Below are positions 17,558 to 25,549 of a DNA stretch of 64,000 bases, piece after piece (position 1 is the stretch's first letter; the number at the start of each line of letters is the position of its first letter). The notes under the pieces were generated by a model. That model did no database searches. It was not told where the DNA came from and worked only from the letters and a program-made list of their open reading frames with translations. This stretch comes from an alpha proteobacterium AAP38 (lineage in GTDB: Bacteria > Pseudomonadota > Alphaproteobacteria > Azospirillales > Azospirillaceae). The position numbers were made by a program, and so were the translations under genes. The DNA is taken from the NCBI GenBank assembly GCA_001296005.1, contig LJHR01000026.1:62001-126000 (forward strand), written 5' to 3'.

Positions 17558-18418
17558 TCAGATACCGCCGCCCATCTGCTGCTGTTCACGGCGGAACGGA
17601 TGGGCCGGATAGACGCCCAGGAACTTCACCTCACTGGCGAAGAAGCCCAGCTCCTCCATGGCCAGCCGCAGGGAGCGTTCCTCCGGATGGCCTTCAACGT
17701 CGATATAGAACTGCGCCGCCGTGAAACGGCCATCCACCAGATAGCTTTCCAGCTTGGTGATGTTCACGCCATTGGTCGCAAACCCGCCCAGCGCCTTGTA
17801 GAGGGCTGCCGGACGTGACCGGACGCGGAAGACAAAGGTGGTGACGCTGTCGGTGCCGCGTTCCGGCACGCTGGGCTCCCGCGCCAGGATCAGGAAGCGG
17901 GTGGTGTTGTGGGTCGCATCCTCGATCCCCTTGGCCAGCACCTGCAAACCATAGATCTCGGCGGCCAGATCAGACGAGATGGCCCCCTTGGTCGGGTCGT
18001 TCCAGCGGGCCACATCAGCAGCCGCACCCGCCGTATCGGCGTTATTCACGGGCTTCAGGCCACGTTCGCGCAGGTAATTGCGGCACTGGGACAGGGCCTG
18101 GATATGGGAGTGAACTTCGGTCAGCCCCTCCATCGTCGCGCCCTGCGGTGCGACCAGGCAGTGGACCACGCGCTGGTAATGCTCACCAATGATATGCAGC
18201 CCGCCATGTGGCAGCAGGTGGTGGATATCGGCGACGCGGCCCGCGACCGAATTCTCCACCGGGATCATGGCCAGTTTGGCCTTACCCTCATGCACCGCGG
18301 AAAACGCATCCTCAAACGAGGCGCAGGGCAGCGTGACCATGTCGGGAAATACGCTGCGGCAGGCCAGGTCGGAATTGGCACCGGGTGCGCCCTGATAAGC
18401 GATGGTGGAGGCGGGCAT
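17558..18418 (-). CDS. pheA: Prephenate dehydratase
   Basis: 286 residues, the monofunctional length seen in alphaproteobacteria, without a chorismate mutase domain. It converts prephenate to phenylpyruvate. The catalytic domain (residues ~5-185) shows AYQGAPGANSDLA, the MIPVENSVAGRV motif and HNTTRFLILARE, where the Thr-Arg-Phe signature lies. The ACT domain follows (~197-275: TTFVFRVRSRPAALYKALGG and NITKLESYLV, the Phe-binding ESRP-like region), so feedback inhibition by phenylalanine is expected. It is 45 bp downstream of kdsB on the same strand, an arrangement I recognise from related genomes. Confidence 0.95.
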   Translation of the reverse strand: MPASTIAYQGAPGANSDLACRSVFPDMVTLPCASFEDAFSAVHEGKAKLAMIPVENSVAGRVADIHHLLPHGGLHIIGEHYQRVVHCLVAPQGATMEGLTEVHSHIQALSQCRNYLRERGLKPVNNADTAGAAADVARWNDPTKGAISSDLAAEIYGLQVLAKGIEDATHNTTRFLILAREPSVPERGTDSVTTFVFRVRSRPAALYKALGGFATNGVNITKLESYLVDGRFTAAQFYIDVEGHPEERSLRLAMEELGFFASEVKFLGVYPAHPFRREQQQMGGGI

Positions 18419-18463
18419 GAGGGGCTCTGTCTGTCGATGAGGCGATGGGCGGGATGCCGTGGA

Positions 18464-19246
18464 TCACGGCGTGGGCGATGGGGCCAGCATATGGCGAGCG
18501 CGGTCAAGGTCTTCGATGGTATCCACCCCCAGCGGCACGATGTCCACCCGCGCCAGCGCAATGGTCATGCCATTGGCCAGCGCGCGCAGCTGCTCCAGCT
18601 TTTCGCGCTGCTCCAGCTGTGCCGGGGCCAAGGAGACGAACCGTTCCAGCGCGGCGCGGCGATAGGCGTACAGTCCGATATGGTGGAACAATGGCCCATC
18701 GCCCCAGGGGGCGGTGGCGCGGGTGAAATACAGCGCGCGTCCCGTATCGGCACCCGGCGGCATTTCCACCACCGCCTTCACCACATTGGGATTCGTGCGC
18801 TCCGCCGCCTCGGTAATCACGGCACCCAGCGTGGCGATATCCACGCCGGGGTCGGACAGGGGGCCGAACACGGCGCGGATGGCGGCAGGGTCAATGGTGG
18901 GCAGGTCACCCTGCACATTGACGATGGCGTCGTACCGCCCCTCGGGATCGATGCGCCGCACCGCCTCCCACACCCGGTCAGAGCCTGACGGATGGTCCGG
19001 GTCGGTCAGGACAGCGGTGCCGCCGGCCTGGATCACGGCATCGACGATGGCCTGTTCCGCCGCCGCGACAATCACGGGGCCGATTCCCGCCTCCATGGCG
19101 CGGCGCCAGACATGTACGATCATCGGCGCACCGTGAATGTCGGCCAGCGGCTTGTCTGGCAGGCGCGTGGAGCCAAGCCGGGCGGGGATTACCACCAGCG
19201 GATGGGCGACGGAAGCGGCGGTCAGGGGACGGTTCGGATCGATCAT
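18464..19246 (-). CDS. kdsB: 3-deoxy-manno-octulosonate cytidylyltransferase
   Basis: About 260 residues. It activates Kdo as CMP-Kdo for lipopolysaccharide inner-core synthesis. The nucleotide-binding start [20 protein letters not shown] is diagnostic, followed by [20 protein letters not shown] and [12 protein letters not shown], which carry the metal- and CTP-binding residues. In most KdsB proteins the second motif reads T-x-x-x-H-x-S-G-T-D-R; here the Thr of GTD is Ser. The ATG at 19246 is preferred; a start at 19294 adds a short unrelated leader. Divergent from the cytochrome c gene. Confidence 0.94.
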   Translation of the reverse strand: MIDPNRPLTAASVAHPLVVIPARLGSTRLPDKPLADIHGAPMIVHVWRRAMEAGIGPVIVAAAEQAIVDAVIQAGGTAVLTDPDHPSGSDRVWEAVRRIDPEGRYDAIVNVQGDLPTIDPAAIRAVFGPLSDPGVDIATLGAVITEAAERTNPNVVKAVVEMPPGADTGRALYFTRATAPWGDGPLFHHIGLYAYRRAALERFVSLAPAQLEQREKLEQLRALANGMTIALARVDIVPLGVDTIEDLDRARHMLAPSPTP

Positions 19247-19414
19247 GGTTTTCCCGTGCGACATTTGGTCCGCCGGGTCAAGGCGGAAAGCCATGTGCGT
19301 TCTTGCATCCTTACGCTAAGTATCGCGCATGGATTCACGTCAAGGCGGGCATGGACGTGCCCGCTTCTTGGCGTTATTGTGCCCGCGCTTGGCGAACCCA
19401 AGGGATTAGGACTG

Positions 19415-19954
19415 ATGGCGAGCAGCACCTTCAATAAGATTTTCATGGCGATCCTGACGGCGACGCTGATCGCTCTCCTGGCGGGTTTCGTCTCCAAGAA
19501 GCTGGTTCACCCGAACTTCCCGGCCGAACGCGCCTATAAGGTGGAAGTGCCGGAGACTGAGACCGCCGCCACCGACGCGCCCGCCGCTCCGGCAGAGCCG
19601 GATCCGGTGACGCCGCTGATGGCCGCCGCCGATCCGGCGGCCGGTCAGAAGCTGGTCAAGGCCTGCGCGGCCTGCCACAGCTTCGAGAAGGGCGGCGCCA
19701 ACAAGGTCGGGCCGAACCTGTGGGGTATCGTGGGCAACAAGCATGCCCATGCCGAAGGCTTTGCCTATTCCGACGCCATGAAGGCGCAGGAAGGCCCCTG
19801 GGACTACGAGCACCTGAACAAGTTCCTGGCGAACCCCAAGGCGACCATTCCAGGCACGAAGATGAACTTCGCTGGCATGAAGAAGGTCGAAGATCGCGCC
19901 GCGCTGATCGCTTATCTGCGCACGCTGGCCGATAGCCCGGTGCCGCTGCCGTAA
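19415..19954 (+). CDS. Membrane-anchored c-type cytochrome (CycM-like)
   Basis: 179 residues. A single uncleaved N-terminal helix (IFMAILTATLIALLAGFVS) anchors it in the inner membrane, then an acidic Ala/Pro linker (~45-72) leads to a class I cytochrome c domain. The haem site is CAACH (Cys84, Cys87, His88) and the sixth ligand is Met in PGTKMNFAGM. It carries electrons in the periplasm, probably between the bc1 complex and a terminal oxidase, as CycM-type proteins do. The ATG at 19415 is set by the hydrophobic helix and an AGGA upstream; the frame stays open far upstream but that part is antisense to kdsB. Confidence 0.92.
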   Translation: MASSTFNKIFMAILTATLIALLAGFVSKKLVHPNFPAERAYKVEVPETETAATDAPAAPAEPDPVTPLMAAADPAAGQKLVKACAACHSFEKGGANKVGPNLWGIVGNKHAHAEGFAYSDAMKAQEGPWDYEHLNKFLANPKATIPGTKMNFAGMKKVEDRAALIAYLRTLADSPVPLP

Positions 19955-19980
19955 TCGGCACGTCACCCGGAATATGGTAT

Positions 19981-20011
19981 AAAGGGGCGGCAGCGGTGCC
20001 GCCCCTTTTCC
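19981..20011 (+). terminator. Intrinsic terminator of the cytochrome c gene
   Basis: An 8-bp GC stem (GGGGCGGC / GCCGCCCC) with a 6-base loop followed by TTTT, 26 bp after the stop codon. Confidence 0.85.
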
Positions 20012-20050
20012 TTTTCAGGGGCAAAACCGCATATTCCGGAGTCGTCTGAT

Positions 20051-20818
20051 ATGTCTGCCGTTCCCGATTTCCTGGTCGATCTTGCCCTGCGTTGCGCCGA
20101 TGCGGCGGGTGTCGTTGCCCGTCGCCATTACCGCACGCGGGTGGATGTCGATGTGAAGGCCGACGCCTCGCCCGTCACCATCGCCGACCGCGAGGTGGAA
20201 AGCGCCATCCGCGCCATCCTGACCGTGGAGCGGCCCGATGACGGCATACTGGGAGAAGAACATGGCAGCCAGGATCTGAATGCCGAATATGTCTGGGTCA
20301 TCGACCCGATCGACGGCACCAAATCCTTCATCACGGGCCGCCCGCTTTTCACGACCCTGATCGCCCTGCTGCATCGGGGTGTGCCCGTTCTGGGCATCAT
20401 CGACCAGCCGGTGATCGGCGACCGCTGGCTGGGCATTGCCGGTCGTCCCACCACATTGAATGGCGCGCCCATCACGACGCGGCCCTGCGCCGATATCGCC
20501 ATGGCGACGCAGGCGGCCACCATGCCGTTCCATCAGGTCGAATTCGCCATGACCCAGGCGTCGAGCCGCTACATGGTCTGGGGCGGCGATGCCTATGCGT
20601 TCGGTCTGCTGGCCGGCGGTTTCATCGACCTGATGGTGGAGGCGGGGCTGCAACCCTATGACTGGGCAGCCCTGGTCGCCGTGATCGAGGGGGCCGGTGG
20701 TCTGATCACCGACTGGGAAGGGCAGCCGTTGCGCCTGGGCTGCAACGGCAATGTGGTCGCCGCTGGCGATCCGGCCCTGCACGCGCAGGTCCTGGCCATG
20801 TTCCGGGACCGTCGGTAA
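20051..20818 (+). CDS. hisN: Inositol-phosphatase-family histidinol-phosphatase
   Basis: 255 residues. A Mg-dependent, Li-sensitive phosphatase fold. Metal ligands are visible as GEEHG (Glu69/70), WVIDPIDGTKSF (Asp85, Asp88) and the C-terminal LQPYDWAALVAVIEGAGG. Within the family the sequence fits the HisN-type histidinol-phosphate phosphatase of alphaproteobacteria and actinobacteria, which makes histidinol in place of the bifunctional HisB; hisC lies elsewhere in this window. An inositol monophosphatase role cannot be excluded from sequence alone. It ends 7 bp from the convergent sensor kinase stop. Confidence 0.85.
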   Translation: MSAVPDFLVDLALRCADAAGVVARRHYRTRVDVDVKADASPVTIADREVESAIRAILTVERPDDGILGEEHGSQDLNAEYVWVIDPIDGTKSFITGRPLFTTLIALLHRGVPVLGIIDQPVIGDRWLGIAGRPTTLNGAPITTRPCADIAMATQAATMPFHQVEFAMTQASSRYMVWGGDAYAFGLLAGGFIDLMVEAGLQPYDWAALVAVIEGAGGLITDWEGQPLRLGCNGNVVAAGDPALHAQVLAMFRDRR

Positions 20819-20825
20819 GCCCGAA

Positions 20826-22868
20826 TCAGCCCTCAATGGGGGCCAACGCCACCCGGCTGGCGGGCAGGCGCACGGTAACGGTGGTGCCGACCGCCGGGGT
20901 GCTTTGCATGGTCAGCGAACCGCCATGCGCCTCGGCATAGCCGCGGGCCAGCGGCAGGCCCAGCCCGGCCCCCGGCTGGCGCCGGTTATGCCCGCCTTCC
21001 ACCTGGGAGAAGGGTTCCAGGGCGATACGCATGGCATCCACATTCATGCCGATGCCATGATCGGCAACCTCGATCAGCACATCGCCCGTGGGCCCATCCA
21101 ACCGTACAATGACGGCAACGGGCTGGCCGGCTTCGGAGAATCGGACGGCGTTACCCAGCAGATTGACCACGATCTGCTTCAGCCGCACCTCGTCGGCCAG
21201 CACGCGCAGCCCCTGCGGTGACACATCCAGCTTGACCGGCACGCCCCGTTCCGCCGCCTTCTGCCGTAGCAGGCGCTCGCACCGGTCGATCAACGGGGCA
21301 ATATCGACCCAGCCTTCACGCAATTCCAATGTCCCTGCATCCATGCGCGCAATATCCAGTAGGTCATTGACCAGCCGCAGCAGATGCAGCCCGCCCTCAT
21401 GGATATCGACTGCATATTCCTTGTATTGCGGCACGCCCAGGCTACCCAGCAGCTCATCCCGCAATATTTCCGAAAAGCCGATGATGGCGTTCAGCGGGGT
21501 GCGCAGCTCATGGCTGATATTGGCCAGGAACTGGCCCTTGGCGCGGTCGGCCACGGCGGCCCGCGTCTCCGCCGCACGCAAGGTTTCACGCCGCGCCAGT
21601 TCGGGCCGCCGGTCGCGGGCCACCAGCGTCATCTCGCCCAGCGGCTCCCCCGTTACGGGTAGCACCGCCAGTTCGATGGGCACGATGGTCCCATCCGCCG
21701 CCTGGATCCGCAGCGTCGCCCATTCGATCCCGCCCCTTCCCCGCATCTGCATCACGCGGTGAAAGATCAGACGGTCGGCATCCACGACCAGATCAAGGTA
21801 GGGGCGCCCCACCACCCGTCCGGCATCAGCCGGCGATATACCCAGCATCGACAGGCCCGCCGCATTGATCAGCGATACGCGACCGTCGGCCAGCAGGCAG
21901 ACCATATCCGGCAAGGCATCGATCAGGGCGCGATACCGCTCGGATAATTGCCGCAGGGCATCGTTCATTTCGGCTTCCCGCCGGGCCGCCCGCTGCACCC
22001 GGGTCAGGACCTGGGCCGTCAGCGCGAACAGGGCCAGCAGCACACCCCCCAGGACCCAATAGACACTGGACAGGAAATCCAGGGCCGGGCGCGGGACACG
22101 CCATGTCAGCCAACCTGCCGGCGGACTGTCAGGTGCGGCACCAAATTCCACCAGGGGCAGCAACCCGACATCAAGCGGCAATTGCCGGGTGGAAATGTCG
22201 ACATTCTCCAGCAGCAAGGGGTCCAGCAGGCGGGCCACGGCCACGCGATCCAGCCTTTGCAGGAACGCCAGGGACATGCCATCCGGTCGGGCAGCACCCC
22301 CCTGGCTGAGCCGGATATCGGCCACGGAGGCCAGAAAAAGCTGGTCACCCCAACGCACCACCCCCGCAACAGCTTCGGTTGTGCCGGGCAGGGCGGCAAT
22401 GGATTTCTCCATCATACGGCCCAGGGCCGGCGGCGGCTGGATTTCGCGCATCCGGTTGTCGGTCAGGCGTTTGCCATCCTCCATCCCATAGATGACGCGG
22501 CCCTGCCGATCGATCACCAGACTCATCGACAGGCGATAGCCGCCGCTGAGATAGATGCCGATATTCTCGTCCGCCCAGGGCAGGTCAAACCGATCCACAA
22601 CGTGCGTGACGGCAGCATCCCAGCCCGCGTAATCGCGCATGACAACGGCCAGGGAATTTTCCGCACCCGCCATCAGACGGGCGACGCGCTGCTCAGAGCG
22701 CTGTGCCTCGCCGGCATCAAAATGCCGTGCCGTGGTGAACAGAATGGCCGCCACCGCCAGTACCGCGAAGGCCAGCAGCAGCAGTACGGGCACCGTTGCC
22801 AATGGCAAAGGATGCCGGCCCGCGCCGGCGGGCTGTATCAGGTCTGGGGCTGGTTGCGGGTCGTGCAT
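20826..22868 (-). CDS. CHASE4-PAS sensor histidine kinase
   Basis: 680 residues. TM1 ~25-45; a periplasmic CHASE4-type domain with the hallmark RDYAGWDAAV near residue 77; TM2 ~268-290; a PAS domain ~305-425 (ALIDALPDMVCLLADGRVSL); HisKA with FLANISHELRTPLNAIIGF, phospho-acceptor His453; and HATPase_c with the VVNLLGNAVRFSEAG N-box, IEVADHGIGM and GAGLGLPLARGYAEAHGG. It should autophosphorylate in response to an extracytoplasmic signal. No response regulator gene is adjacent, so its partner is encoded elsewhere. A Pho-box-like direct repeat lies on its strand ~120 bp upstream of the start codon. Confidence 0.92.
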   Translation of the reverse strand: MHDPQPAPDLIQPAGAGRHPLPLATVPVLLLLAFAVLAVAAILFTTARHFDAGEAQRSEQRVARLMAGAENSLAVVMRDYAGWDAAVTHVVDRFDLPWADENIGIYLSGGYRLSMSLVIDRQGRVIYGMEDGKRLTDNRMREIQPPPALGRMMEKSIAALPGTTEAVAGVVRWGDQLFLASVADIRLSQGGAARPDGMSLAFLQRLDRVAVARLLDPLLLENVDISTRQLPLDVGLLPLVEFGAAPDSPPAGWLTWRVPRPALDFLSSVYWVLGGVLLALFALTAQVLTRVQRAARREAEMNDALRQLSERYRALIDALPDMVCLLADGRVSLINAAGLSMLGISPADAGRVVGRPYLDLVVDADRLIFHRVMQMRGRGGIEWATLRIQAADGTIVPIELAVLPVTGEPLGEMTLVARDRRPELARRETLRAAETRAAVADRAKGQFLANISHELRTPLNAIIGFSEILRDELLGSLGVPQYKEYAVDIHEGGLHLLRLVNDLLDIARMDAGTLELREGWVDIAPLIDRCERLLRQKAAERGVPVKLDVSPQGLRVLADEVRLKQIVVNLLGNAVRFSEAGQPVAVIVRLDGPTGDVLIEVADHGIGMNVDAMRIALEPFSQVEGGHNRRQPGAGLGLPLARGYAEAHGGSLTMQSTPAVGTTVTVRLPASRVALAPIEG

Positions 22869-22988
22869 CGCGTAGGCGGTGGCGCTCCGTCGGATTGGGC
22901 ACCCATCCTCTACCCGAATGGGGTAGGTTGCAACCTTGTTCGCGCAGGGCCATCTCTGCGTCCGGTCGGCATCGGCACAAAAGTTTCA

Positions 22989-23006
22989 TGACAATATCAT
23001 GACAAA
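22989..23006 (-). promoter_or_regulatory. Pho-box-like direct repeat
   Basis: Read on the minus strand: TTGTCAT-GATA-TTGTCAT, two identical heptamers 11 bp apart. The PhoB consensus is two CTGTCAT-like heptamers at that spacing, so this matches at 6 of 7 positions in each half. It lies ~120 bp upstream of the sensor kinase start on the kinase's strand, and ~210 bp from the porin. Confidence 0.6.
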
Positions 23007-23059
23007 ATGCAGTGAAACTGACGCTGCGATTGCCGTGCCCATAATGCAACAGGTCTAGC

Positions 23060-23077
23060 TTGTCATAAAGACGTAAT
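23060..23077 (+). promoter_or_regulatory. Weaker Pho-box-like element facing the porin
   Basis: TTGTCAT-AAAG-ACGTAAT on the plus strand. The first heptamer matches the PhoB half-site at 6 of 7 positions, the second at 4 of 7. Its distance of ~135 bp from the porin ATG and its orientation fit activation of the porin. Confidence 0.45.
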
Positions 23078-23212
23078 AAAACCGCATCAAATCGGCAATA
23101 CCCCTCTGTTAGCCCTCCGCCGGGGCCTGAGGCACTGTCGAGACATACCCGGTGATGGGGATCGGCACGCTGACAGGCTTTGTCGCCCGCGAGATCCCAC
23201 CGGAGAACAACA

Positions 23213-24634
23213 ATGAGCCTCAAGTCCACCCTGCTGGTCGGCGCCGCCGTCGCCGTTCTGGCCGCCGGCCCGGCCGTGGCCCAGTCCGCCGCCCCGTCCC
23301 AGACCCAGATCGACGCCCTGGCCGCCCAGATCCAGGCCCTGCAGGGCCAGCTGACCTCACTGAAGGACTCGGTCGCCAAGGAAAACGCCGCGACCAAGAA
23401 GGCGATGGACGCTATGCCGAAGGTGAGCGCCGATGGTGGCCGCATCCGCGTCCAGACCGCCGACAAGGCCTTTGACGCCGCCATCCGCGCCCGCGTGCAC
23501 ATGGATTACGGTTTCGGCAACGGTGGCAAGAACTTCACCGCCGACGGCACCGACGGCTTCGGCATCCGCCGCGCCTTCCTGGGCGTGGCCGGCAAGGTCT
23601 ACACCGACTGGACCTATGAAGTGACCGCCAACTTCGCCGGCAACCGTGGCGGCGGGGCGCAGATCCAGGCCGCGAATATCGGCTATACCGGCATCCCCGG
23701 CTGGACCCTCGTGGCCGGCGTGATGCAGCCGAAATTCACGCTGGATGACAGCACGTCCTCCAACGACATCGCCTTCATGGAACGCGCGCCCATCGGCAAC
23801 ATCGTCGTCGGCATCGGCGGTTCCGACAGCCGCACTGCCATCGGCGTGACCAACAAGGGCACCAGCCACTTCGTGGCCGCCTATGTGACCGGCAATTCCA
23901 CCAACACCACCGGCAGCTTCGACGATCAGGTCAACCTGCTGGGCCGCGCCGCCTATGCCTTCTGGCAGGCCAATGAAGGCTCCGCCGGTATCGGTGTGTC
24001 GGGCGTTCTGCAGACCACCCCGCAGGCGACCGCCCGCCCGGTGGCCGCCGGCACCGCCACCACCAGCATCGGCTTCGGCGACCGTCCGGGTCTGCGCATC
24101 GGTGGCACCGACACGTCCTACCGCCTGACCAACGTCACGGTGAACCAGATCGACAGCGCCTACGCCTATGGCGCCGACCTGGGCGTGAACTTCAAGAGCT
24201 TCTGGGCCGCCGCCGAATATTACAATTTCGGCGCTGAATATGCCGACCGCACCGCCTCGGGCGCCGTGCAGACGCTGGCCGATCCGGAATTCAGCGGTTA
24301 CTACGTGTCCGCTGGTTACATCCTGACGGGTGAGCGCCGTAACTACAATATCGGTGAATGGACCACCGTGAAGCCCTCCTGGCCCGTCGGCCAGAACGGC
24401 ATGGGCGCCTGGGAAATCGCCGCTCGTTACAGTCAGGTCGACCTGATCGACCGCGCCGCCGGCATCAGCACCGGCACGGCCGGCAAGGAAACCAACTGGA
24501 CGCTGGGCCTGAACTGGTACATCAACCCGGCCATCCGCCTGATGCTGAACCATGTCATCAGCAAGACCGAACGCGCCAACGGCCAGGAAGTCGAACTCGA
24601 CCTGACCGCCATGCGCATGCAGTTCCAGTTCTGA
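23213..24634 (+). CDS. Phosphate-selective-type porin (OprP/OprO family)
   Basis: 473 residues. The signal peptide ends at AVAQ-SAA (~residue 24); a coiled-coil segment (QTQIDALAAQIQALQGQLTS) follows, as in OprP-family trimeric porins. The barrel begins with IRARVHMDYGFGN and the family-typical FGIRRAFLGVAGKVYTDWTY, and the protein ends in a C-terminal Phe (RMQFQF). It should form an anion- or phosphate-preferring channel in the outer membrane, although the selectivity Lys/Arg ladder cannot be judged here. The ATG at 23213 follows CGGAGAAC. Pho-box-like elements upstream support phosphate-starvation control. Confidence 0.88.
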   Translation: MSLKSTLLVGAAVAVLAAGPAVAQSAAPSQTQIDALAAQIQALQGQLTSLKDSVAKENAATKKAMDAMPKVSADGGRIRVQTADKAFDAAIRARVHMDYGFGNGGKNFTADGTDGFGIRRAFLGVAGKVYTDWTYEVTANFAGNRGGGAQIQAANIGYTGIPGWTLVAGVMQPKFTLDDSTSSNDIAFMERAPIGNIVVGIGGSDSRTAIGVTNKGTSHFVAAYVTGNSTNTTGSFDDQVNLLGRAAYAFWQANEGSAGIGVSGVLQTTPQATARPVAAGTATTSIGFGDRPGLRIGGTDTSYRLTNVTVNQIDSAYAYGADLGVNFKSFWAAAEYYNFGAEYADRTASGAVQTLADPEFSGYYVSAGYILTGERRNYNIGEWTTVKPSWPVGQNGMGAWEIAARYSQVDLIDRAAGISTGTAGKETNWTLGLNWYINPAIRLMLNHVISKTERANGQEVELDLTAMRMQFQF

Positions 24635-24698
24635 TCCAGGCTCCGGTTCCACCCTGTTCCAGTTGGGGTGGAACCGGCTTCAGGCTCAGGCAGCTACC

Positions 24699-24737
24699 AA
24701 CCCACCGGCTCCCACAAGGGCCGGTGGGTTTCCTTTT
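24699..24737 (+). terminator. Intrinsic terminator of the porin gene
   Basis: An 11-bp stem (AACCCACCGGC / GCCGGTGGGTT) followed by TTCCTTTT. A second hairpin (CCGGTTCCACCC / GGGTGGAACCGG, 24643-24677) sits between it and the stop codon and may add to termination. Confidence 0.85.
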
Positions 24738-25019
24738 GTGCCCAACAATTAATCGCACGCGCATAAATACAGCGCTGGCTAACACAGAAATCAAATTTGT
24801 TTAGAAAGTACTAATAAGGTAATTCGGACACAGAACCTATCCTTAGGTATATTTATGGTTACGATAATATGTTGCCCTAATATCACATGCCCCAAAAGTC
24901 GTGGTTTTTATTTGGAAACCTAACCAGACGGATTATATCAGACATAGTGACGCTCTTATTCTTTGGTCGTACGCATTGCTGAAGGAGTTATTCCTTCCTC
25001 CTGCCACACCGGAGACATA
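24738..25019 (+). promoter_or_regulatory. AT-rich leader and promoter region of the YfiR-TonB receptor-MCP run
   Basis: About 280 bp that are strikingly AT-rich compared with the surrounding genes. The best sigma-70-like pair is TTGGAA (24912-24917), a 16-bp spacer and TATATC (24934-24939). GAAGGA-N5-TCCTTC (about 24981-24997) is a small inverted repeat in the leader. No coding sequence is convincing here; a TTG at 24963 is in frame with the next gene but adds no signal peptide. Confidence 0.45.
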
Positions 25020-25517
25020 ATGCGCGATCTGCGTTCACCGGCACGGCGCGGCCTGATGGCCGGGCTGCTGATGCCAATACTCGTCTATACCGCTCCTGCC
25101 ATGGCAGCGGTCGATGGCCCCACCGCCACGGTCGCCGTTAAGGCCCTGAATTTCATTCAGCCCAAGCCGGCCAAGCCGACGCCCGTTACCATTGTGACGG
25201 CCAGCGGCCAGGCAGCCGCGGGCGATGCCGTCAAATCCGCCCTCGGCGCCGATGTTACGGCTAAGGTGGTTGACAGCGCTGGCGACCTGTCCGGCGCCGT
25301 CGCGATCATCGTGGTCGGTGGCGCGGATGTTTCCGGCAAGGCTGCTGTCGGCCAGCTGGTGATCGGCGATATGGCCTGCATGGAAGCGGGAAAATGCGCA
25401 CTCGCCGTCGAACGGCAAGCCTCGGGCGCCGCCAAATATCATGTCAACACGGCAGCCCTGGCCAAGGCCGGCGTCAGTTTCGACAAGAATTTTCAAATGC
25501 TCGTGACCGCGCACTAA
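25020..25517 (+). CDS. YfiR-like (DUF4154) periplasmic protein
   Basis: 165 residues. The signal peptide (GLMAGLLMPILVYTAPAMAA) is followed by a ~130-residue domain. Its features match the YfiR/DUF4154 family: an early VKALNFIQ-like strand, a central AIIVVGG strand, the G-K-C-A-L-A-V-E strand and the diagnostic C-terminal pattern YHVNTAALAKAGVSFDKNFQ. Family members are periplasmic regulators: YfiR inhibits the diguanylate cyclase YfiN, and others partner with sensor kinases and receptors. Here it precedes a TonB receptor by 32 bp, so I infer a shared signalling role. The assignment is by pattern, and some core residues differ from well-known members. Confidence 0.7.
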   Translation: MRDLRSPARRGLMAGLLMPILVYTAPAMAAVDGPTATVAVKALNFIQPKPAKPTPVTIVTASGQAAAGDAVKSALGADVTAKVVDSAGDLSGAVAIIVVGGADVSGKAAVGQLVIGDMACMEAGKCALAVERQASGAAKYHVNTAALAKAGVSFDKNFQMLVTAH

Positions 25518-25549
25518 GCCGTCGCCAAGACCACCAGGAGTCCTCGTAA

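Larger units (their letters stand above)
22869..23212. promoter_or_regulatory. Divergent intergenic region, sensor kinase / porin
   Basis: 344 bp without a gene. It contains two Pho-box-like elements (22989-23006 on the minus strand, 23060-23077 on the plus strand), and the centre (22980-23100) is AT-rich against GC-rich flanks. The porin SD (CGGAGAAC) is at 23201-23208. Confidence 0.55.

Noticed and set aside
18992-19414. An N-terminal extension of the cytochrome c gene
   Set aside because: Antisense to kdsB; the membrane anchor begins at the ATG at 19415.
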